A DNA stretch of 64,000 bases from an uncultured Monoglobus sp. (GTDB taxonomy: Bacteria; Bacillota; Clostridia; Monoglobales; Monoglobaceae): NCBI GenBank assembly GCA_947630135.1, contig CANRGH010000005.1, positions 1-64,000 of the forward strand, in the 5' to 3' direction. Shown here one piece after another: positions 44,801 to 53,800 of this stretch. Position numbers and translations under genes: made by a program. How positions within the stretch are numbered: the stretch's first letter is position 1; each line of letters starts with the position of its first letter. The notes under the pieces are model-generated. The model saw only the letters and a list, made by a program, of their open reading frames with translations, was not told where the DNA came from and ran no database searches.

Positions 44801-47800
44801 CCGTCGCCGTCATGATAAGCATAATCCTTATCGGGAACCGCCTCTTCCTTTAATCCCACCTCGACCGGAGCGCCGTTCATGTTGTAGATCACATCATAGG
44901 GACGTGTCACGCCGTAGCGTATTGCTCCGGAGTAGTCCTCATACGGGATCGTGATATCCTGATTTATCGTCAGCTTTGTTCCCTCGAGTTTTGTTGTTAT
45001 CGTTCCCTGCTCGTCTCCCAGCGCGTAGTTTACGCCGGTGTATCTGTCGTAAGCGTCAAACTGCTGCTCGTCTATCGTGACGGTGAGTGTGTACTCTCCC
45101 GGCTTCAACCTCTCCTTTGTGAACTGAACGCCGCCGCCTTCGATTCGGGCTTCACTCTCGACCGCCTCGCCGCCGTTTTTAGGCGTCATAATAACTTTCT
45201 CGGCGGATATATTCAGCAGAGCGCCGTCGCCCTCGTACACGCCGTCATTGTTCAAATCGTCAAACACTTGAATTATAAGCGACTGCTCGTTCTTCGCCCA
45301 CTGCGCGTAGAAAAGATCAAGCTTATTTGTTTTTGGACCCCAGAGCATACCGGGCTGATAGTAGATCGTGCCGTCGGTCGGTGTCTCAACATCGGTCCAG
45401 CCGAGGAAGCGATAGCCGTCAAGGCTCGGAGCCGTCAAAAGAGACACATAAGACTCGCCGGGTATATATTCGTTTCCGTCAACAGGAACGCCGACAACCT
45501 CTTGGTCAGCATCCGCCGGTCTGTTGCCTCTGTACGCTACCTGCTTGAAGTCGGGAATTCCGTCGCTCGTCTCCGGGCCGGGAGTCGCCGTGGGAGACGG
45601 CGTGGCATCGGGATCAGCCGTGGGCCTCGGCGTTTCATCCGGGCCGAGCGTGGGCTCGGACGGAGGCAATACCTGACCGCCGTGCGTGTCACCTGCCCAT
45701 ACCGCATACACGGTGAGGATCTTTCTGCCGTCTTCTCTTGTCTTTATTAAGTCGGTATTTTTCATCAATTCCTCGGTAAGATTAATTGATGAAATAAGTC
45801 CGGACAAATTTTCTCTTGAGAACACGCCGGGATACGCATCCACTACCGGTGTTTCTATATAAGAGCTTGCGAGGCTCCAGCCGATAAACGCGGGATTGCC
45901 GCTGTCAGGCAGACTTAGTTTTACATCCTTTCCGTTTACCGTTACGATATTTCCCTTGTGGCTCAGAAAGTCCGCTTCGGTGCCTGCGACATGGTGATGC
46001 GCGCATGTATAGAGTATTTTATTATCTTTGTCGACATACTCGGTTTCGGGATCAACGACCGCGTTTCCTATATAATACTCAACGCTGTATCCATCTTCAT
46101 CGTAGTCCGGAATATTGTTACCATTTGCGTCGATCGCCCATACCGCATAGAGGATCGCGTTAGCATCGGGCATTGTGAATATGTTATTTTCAATATTGCC
46201 GGGATCTTCATCGGTTCCGTCATCATCGGCCGACAGAATATTCAGCGTTTTCGCCTTCTCGGCATCCTCCGCCGTGAGCGCGGCATTCCTTTCCTCATCG
46301 GTATAAGAGCCGCCATCTTTCTCGTAAGTACTCCAGCCGACAAACATCTCTCCCGGATTACGAGTAAGGGTTCCCTCGGTTTTATAAACCGTAATTTCAG
46401 TGTCCTTTTCGTACTCGGCCTGAGGCGGAAGATTTTCACTGCCCGAAAGAGCGCCGTTGGGATTATAATTCAGTGTGTGCTGCTGCGTATAGCTGTTCAC
46501 AAACACAATATCCGTTGTTTTGATATTATTATCTTCACGGTCTTTATATCCTTCCGGCATATGGGTATCGTCAAGGCTTTCGTCAAATACGCTGCTCCAC
46601 GAAGCGCCGAGCGAGCTTCTCCACTGAACCGACGGAGTAATTTTCATATTGCCATGTAAATCATCCTCAACATCAAGTGTCAGCTTATACTGATAGGTAT
46701 CGTATGTATAGCCGTCCTCTCCGTCGATACCGTCCTCAGCGGGCGTTACCTCGCGGATAAGATACTCGTATGTTCCCTCGCTGTCAAACATTAACCTGGT
46801 GCCGTTAAGCTTTGTGCTGTCAACTTCATACGAATTGTCATGTTCATCAAACACAAAATTGCCGCTTGCGTCAATATTGAATGTGACATATCCGTCCTCA
46901 TTGTTAAATCCGGGAGGCAGCTGGCTGTTGCTGCTGTTGAAGGGCTCAAGTTTTACTTTGAACTGACCTTCGGTAAACTTCGGAGCGTCAACATTCTGCG
47001 TAGTCACCTTTTTGATAATTTTTAAGCTATCCAAATTGCTTAAATCAAATTCGCTGCCTTTCGCATTGTATGTGTTTACAAATGTATAGTCAATGTTGGC
47101 GTCTTGATATTCGCTGTGTTTTTCGGCTATTTTAGTAATATCCTCGGCATCGTTCAGCGCCACGTTCACATACTGAGTGTCACCCATTGTGTCATCCGTA
47201 AGCATATAAACGCTCAGGAAGATATAACGATCGTCCGAATCATAGGTAACGCCGCCGCGATTTTCATTGTTTTCTTTAATTTTATAGATATAAACCTTGG
47301 CATTTGCTTTAGTGGTGCCCGCGTCCTCAGACTCAAATGTCATGTTTTTAAGGTCGATCAGACCGGTGCTGTCGATATAGAAAATTTTGCTTGCCTCGGT
47401 GTATTGCTTGCCGACCTTGGGCATAGGCATATTCGCCTCGGAACTGTATTCTCCGTCGCCGCTCTGAGTTCCGGGCTTGAATTCCGTTAAGGTTTCCGGG
47501 TTGGACAGATCAACAGATCCTATCGGTGTCAGCGTGAAGCCGAAACCTTGATTCATATTCTCGGTGCCCTCCGCCGTTCCGAAGAATGTCGTGAAGTCAC
47601 GGTTAAATGACTTGTTCGCCGAAAGAGGCACATCGATCCTGTTGGGGTCATAATTATTAGTGAATTCAAGCTCGGGCATTGCAGCCGTACTTCCATTCAG
47701 CAGCACACCATCCGGCTGTTCATCCGTGATCTTATAAAGATCAATTCCGGTCTTGCTTTTGCTGCTTTCCTTGTCAAGCACTAACTTGCCTTGTGTTGTC

Positions 47801-50800
47801 TCATCCTTGACATACACACAGAGTCTGTACCTTGTGCCGTCATAGCTGATTCCGGGCAGCGCCGTAACCGACGCATCACCGTAAGGATTCAGCTCCCTGA
47901 TCGTGTATTCATAATACGGCTTATCTTTGGTGTTCGCCTCGGTGAATTCGATCTTATCAACATTTTCAAACCGAATATCTGTCTTTTCGGTTGTACCAAT
48001 ATCTTCACCCTCGGGCCTAAATATAAGCACTCCCGCGGGTCTGCCGTCTGCGCCTCCGGAAATGGCGGGCGCGCCGTTCTCGGGCTCAATGACAAATCTG
48101 AACTCGTCGCCGTCCTTAAATTTGCGGCTTGAGTCTTCCTTTGATATAAGCGTCTTTTTGAGCTTGAGACCGAGTGAATTATCTCCCGACAGCGAAAGCT
48201 CAAGATTTTTGGCGGTGTACGAGTTAGTAAACGCAAATCCGCTTGTGGAATTGCCGTCCGCGTCACACTGGAGCGCGTGAACGATTTGATAGAACTGACC
48301 CTCATGTTTCGGATCCGGATCGGCCACAACCTCTTTATATACGCGCACATATACGTCCTGCTTTTTCGTGTCATACTCAACGCTCGGCTTCGCTGTGCCG
48401 TCCTCGGGCTTGATCTCGCTGATCTGATAATGATAAATCATCGCGCTTGCTTCATCTTCACCGGCATCATCCTCGGTGAAGGTAATGGGATCAAACTTAA
48501 TATTATTGGTACCGGTCGCGGCGGTATTCCACGTTGTGTCCGATTCGGGTGTAGGCATGGAAGCAATCACATCAGGAGTTTTGTTTTCTGTGTGACCGAT
48601 TACATATCTTCCCACGGGCTCGATCTTAAACTCAAACTCTTTATCTCCCAGCGCTCTGCCATTTAAGATCTTGGTGCCCTCAAACGCCACCTCAGGCGGC
48701 GTCAGATCATACGTGTTATTGAACACAAGCATCGACTTGCCTTGTTTGGCGCCGAAGCTTTCGCCAAAAACAGGCGGCTTGTTCATATTTTGAGTTGGAG
48801 CTGCTGTGTTGGCGCCTATTATCGGCGTGTTCCACTGACTATCCCAATCATCAATTCTACCCGCAGTACCCAAATCAAACGATCCCGTTTTGGCGCGCCA
48901 GAAATAACTGCTGACAACTAAATGACCGGTGTTCGCATCGTCTGTCACGTCAATATAAAGCTTATATGAATCATCTGAATATTTTACGCCGGCTATAGGT
49001 TCAATATTGTCTGTGGTGAACGGCTTTCTTTCACGCAGCACGTATGAATAAACACCGGGCTGTGTAAAAGTCATGGTATAGCTTTTGTCAAATTTGACTT
49101 CCGTCTCATTGCCGCCGTCTTCGGTTATATTGGTATCAATAGTTGTATGCGTAATCTTAGAACCCGGCTCCATTACCACATCGGGCGATAAACCTTCTTG
49201 AAGTGTATGGATTTCATTGTCCGGTTGTCCGGTTGTTTCTCTCACAAACCATGTGGAAGGTTCGAGAGCCAAACCGAATTCATCGGATTTTTTAAACTCA
49301 CGGCCGCCCAGGAGTACCCTTGCATTAATATTAATTAAATTATGATTGGTTCCCACTACAATTTCGGGATCAAGCGAGAGATCAGTATCACCCGCGTACG
49401 CTGTAACTTGGAGCGGCTGATACTTATTTGTAAAGTTAATAAACGCTGTGCGGGCCGTTTCCGAAATCTCACCTTTGCGTGACAGCTTATTATTAAGCGC
49501 GGGGGAGATACTGAAGCCTGTCGCCATGTTCTTCTTGCGCTCAAAAACTCTCAAAAGTTCATTTCTTGTTGTTTCCGTTGAACCGGGAGCAAGCTCGGGG
49601 AATTCCTCGTCATTAATTTTTTCAATTTCATCTTGAGTCATTCCCGCCAAAAGCGGATCCTTATCGAGCTCCGTTACAGTGTATTTTGTTCCGTTCGGCA
49701 AGTTGCCGATCGTTATGCGCTCTCCGGCTTTCAAGGTAAATACAGCCGACGGATCCGCGTCGCCATCACGCTTTTTGAAGTGCAGCTTTTTGTTGTTATT
49801 ACCAACGCCTTCAACACCGTTCGGATTCGTGACCGCGTCCTCAACCGGAATAACAATCTCAGCCTCATCTTCACCTTCGGGAATCAAAATATTGCTGAGC
49901 GAAATTTTGTACGCGAACAGCGAGGGCGCGACATATTTGTTTATTGCTTCCTCCGTCGTGTTATAGGGCTCAACGTTTTTAAATATCGAAAGTCCCGCCA
50001 TGTAGGAATATGCCGCGCGCGACTTAATTGAAGTATCACCTGTAGCGTTTGCGGGAACATCAATATACTGCACGATCTGATTATTTTCCGGGTCATAACT
50101 TGCCGTTATCGTGCTTGCGCCGCTCAAACCATCGGGAAGCCCATCACCGGTAAAAGCCGCGGTATTATAGGTGCTTCCGGGCGGAAGCGTTATTGTAACT
50201 TTGTATCTGCCGGCGATCAAGCCGTGAATGCCCTGACTCTTTTCGTCATCGTCAGCGGGCGCTTCCTCTGTGTATGTATTATCTTCGGGGTTATATGCAT
50301 ACGGCTTGTTGATCACATTTCCGTCTTTGTCAGTGATAAAGACAGTGTTTTCGGCGTCAATTTTTATCGGATCGAGGATCCACTCATCAGCTGAAGAGGT
50401 TGGGCTTGGATTTTTCTTTACCCTTTCGAACTCGCTCATATAATATTCGGGATTATTTGCTTCTCCGTCTATATTCGCCAAGCGCTTGGCAATTTGTATG
50501 CGCGCTCCCTCGATGCCCTGTTCGCCCTCGTCTATTACGGTGTTATGGTTCGCGTCATACCAAACTGTCTCGTTAAGAACTGAAGGTTCGGTATTAATAG
50601 TGAAATCCCAGTTATCATAGTTTTTGGTGGAACCGGCGCTGTACATGTTTCTTGAAAGTCCAACGCTGCTCGCGGGGGCGTCGCCATTATAGAACACTCT
50701 GTAAACTATTTTCTGATCGGCAACAATACTGCTTTTTTCGCCTTCTTTTTGAATTTTAAAAGTTGTGCCCGGCAGATCCTCGATCGTGGAAATTGCCGAA

Positions 50801-53800
50801 AGCTTAAAATCAAGCGTTATGTCTGTCTTTTTATAAACACAATTTTCTTCTTTCTCAAAAAATTGTTTGATTTCTTGAAGCTCTTCAACGGTGAGTTTTT
50901 GATATTTTCCCGAAACACTTGGGCAAATATATTGATTTTTGTCATCAGCGTCACTGAGACTCAATTCTTTGTCAAGCAATTTTTGTATCTTCGAATTATC
51001 TTGAATTTTACTGAGATAAACACCGTACACGCTAAAATTCGCCGCCATAGACATATCCTTGAGGCAGTCCGGCGTCCAATCGGCATGAACGCGCAAAGAC
51101 GTCGAGGGATTTATAACATATCCCACATCTTCGGCGTATATTTCTTTTAAGGCTGTTCTATCATTTTTATCTTTTTGATATAAATTAATCGTTTGAACGC
51201 TGACATTAGCAGTATCACCGACATTTTGAGATTGAACCAAATTTCTTTTAACAACGTTGTCTTTATATGTGCCATCGTGATCCGTTGTGATTTGGTGGGT
51301 GATGACTGAATCACCGGCTTTGCTGTCGGAATATTTTACCGTAATTTTTACAGACATTTCAGTGTCGCTCGGATCAAAAGCGGCCATATTAATAGGTATG
51401 CTGTAATATCCGTTGGAATTTGTGGCAGTTGTATAAACAACCGGCGAATCATCTCTCGTATCACCTTTGTCAATATTGGATTTCTTTCCGTACTCTGCCA
51501 CGACCGTTGCCCCGGGCAGTTCGCGGTCGTCTGTCAATTTGTCATATCTGCCATGGCCGTTGGCGGCGTTTGTCGTGTCAAGGAAAACAAAACCGGTTAT
51601 GACCTTCTGATTATCAAGACCGTTTATTGTAACAGAATTTTTAAGTTCTACTTGGTAACCCTTGCTTGCGGGCGCTGTTATATAGGACCACAAATCAACA
51701 ACACCGTGGTCACAGCCCCTGGTTGCATTTTGTTGTCCCTCAATATTAGTATCAGTGCCACAAGATGGAAATTGTGAAGCCTTTTTTGTCGGCTTTCTCT
51801 CTTCTACGCTGCCCGAACTGCCCCCGGCGGCATTATACTCGTAACTGGCGACGCCCTCGATGCTTTTATCCTCAAAGGTGGCACCCTCGGTTACCCAGGT
51901 CCTGTTTAGCTTTTCTTCATTATAATGTGTTCCGTTTTCGCCTTTTCTTCCTATCTGACCGCTTTTGGAATTTAACATATTATTGGGAAGGTTCCAATAC
52001 CAAGCGTTATTTCCCCAAGAAGTGGCATTAGTGTAATTGCCGTCATTTGTATCTCCGGCGCCTTCGTTCGGCATATTTTTCACAGTGAAGTCACGGAGTA
52101 AGCTTTGGTCAAAGTTATTATAATATATTTTTGAACGCGCCGTTATCTGTTCGCTCGCGGAGGGCGTTTTGTTCTCATACAGCCAGTCGGTCGCTGAATC
52201 AGGATTCTCAAGCCAAATCGCAACACCGTTGTCCATATTCTCAACATCGCCGAGGGGGAAGTGTATCTCGCCGGCTTTGGGCTCGGCGTATACCTTGCCT
52301 CTGCCGGTTGAACCGAAATAAGAGCCGATGGGCAGGATCCTGCCGTACTGATCGCGTCCGTCCCATTTGATTCTGTTTACTCCGTCAACGGCAGCGTTGC
52401 CCAGCATGATCTTTCCGAGGGATTTATACCCCGCATCCGAAAGCGCTTCCTGAGTGCCACTATCACTGCTCGGGTCTCCTGTGATACCATCAATATCTAC
52501 ATTTTCATAAGTAACATACCTATCCATTGCCTCCACTGTGCCGGTGTCATCAGTATTTGTTGGGTGTCGATTAGTTTTATCATTGTTTCCGGTTTTTATA
52601 GTATACCAATTTCCATTTGCATAATAGATAAAATTATTGTCGGTATCGGTGCTGAGGCAAATCTCCTCATCATGCTCGTTGCCGTATTTTTCCTGATCTT
52701 CATCAAATTTTTTATTGTCTACCGTTTCGCCATGATAATTTTTGGCATACATATTACTCATATCAATAATAATTTGATATGATGTGACTCCCTTGGTATT
52801 AACTTCAAAATATCCGCCGACGCCCGCGAAACCGTCGTCATTTTCTGTCTTTGTGCCCGTATCATCCTCATCACCGGATTTTCCGTCATAACGTATGCTT
52901 TCCACCCTGCCGAGAGACTGAGGAACCGACTGCACAATACTGTCAGACACAGTGGTGTCTGGATAATTTAAAAACATATGATAGGGCGAGTCGATATCTG
53001 TGACCTCGTTATCGGGTCCGAGTATCAATATTCCGTCCGGATTTCCGTTTTTATCCTTAAGATTCTTGTAAGCGTTGAATCCGGTATAATTTGTCAGCGG
53101 CGAGTGGATCGAATGATAGGCCGAAGCGTTAGTGCCGCTGCCTATACCACCTCTTGAGTTTGCGTACATTGCAAATGTATTTGGAGAAATTCCGTTTAGG
53201 CTGAATCTCCAGATATATCCGTCACGAGTAACGCAGTAAAGGTCGCCGTATACGCCTCCCATATTCTGCATGGCGATCGCGTCCATCCACACGCGTCCGT
53301 TAACAGCCACATAATGTGTTATATCATCACCCGATTTTTGAGGCTGCGCCACGGTTACGTCCCATGCGATAACATGGGCTTTTGAATGAGCGCCGTCTAA
53401 CTCTGTACTAAATCTAATATCTCCAGCAGTGTTACTGCCATTTGCCGCTGAAGTTGTAGCTTTAATTGTATTCGTATAAAACTCAAGAACATAAACACCG
53501 GAAATCGGAATATCATATTTATAAGCGGTATATCTGTTTGTGTCGCTATTATCATATTCAATACTTCCGGTACGAACAGTTTCAGCTTTGGGAAGCCAAA
53601 TTGACTTGCCATCTTCGGCCTTCGGACCCGCCTTTTCGTTTGCTGACGTTTTAATAAAGCCCTCATCTGTTTTAAGATCAACATTTACAACACTTCCGTC
53701 CGGTTGAGTCATCTTAATATCAACAGAATTATCAACCTCGTTTGAAGCAAGAAATACTGTCTCGCCCTCAAAGGCATAAAACTTTATCTTTTGCTGCCGA

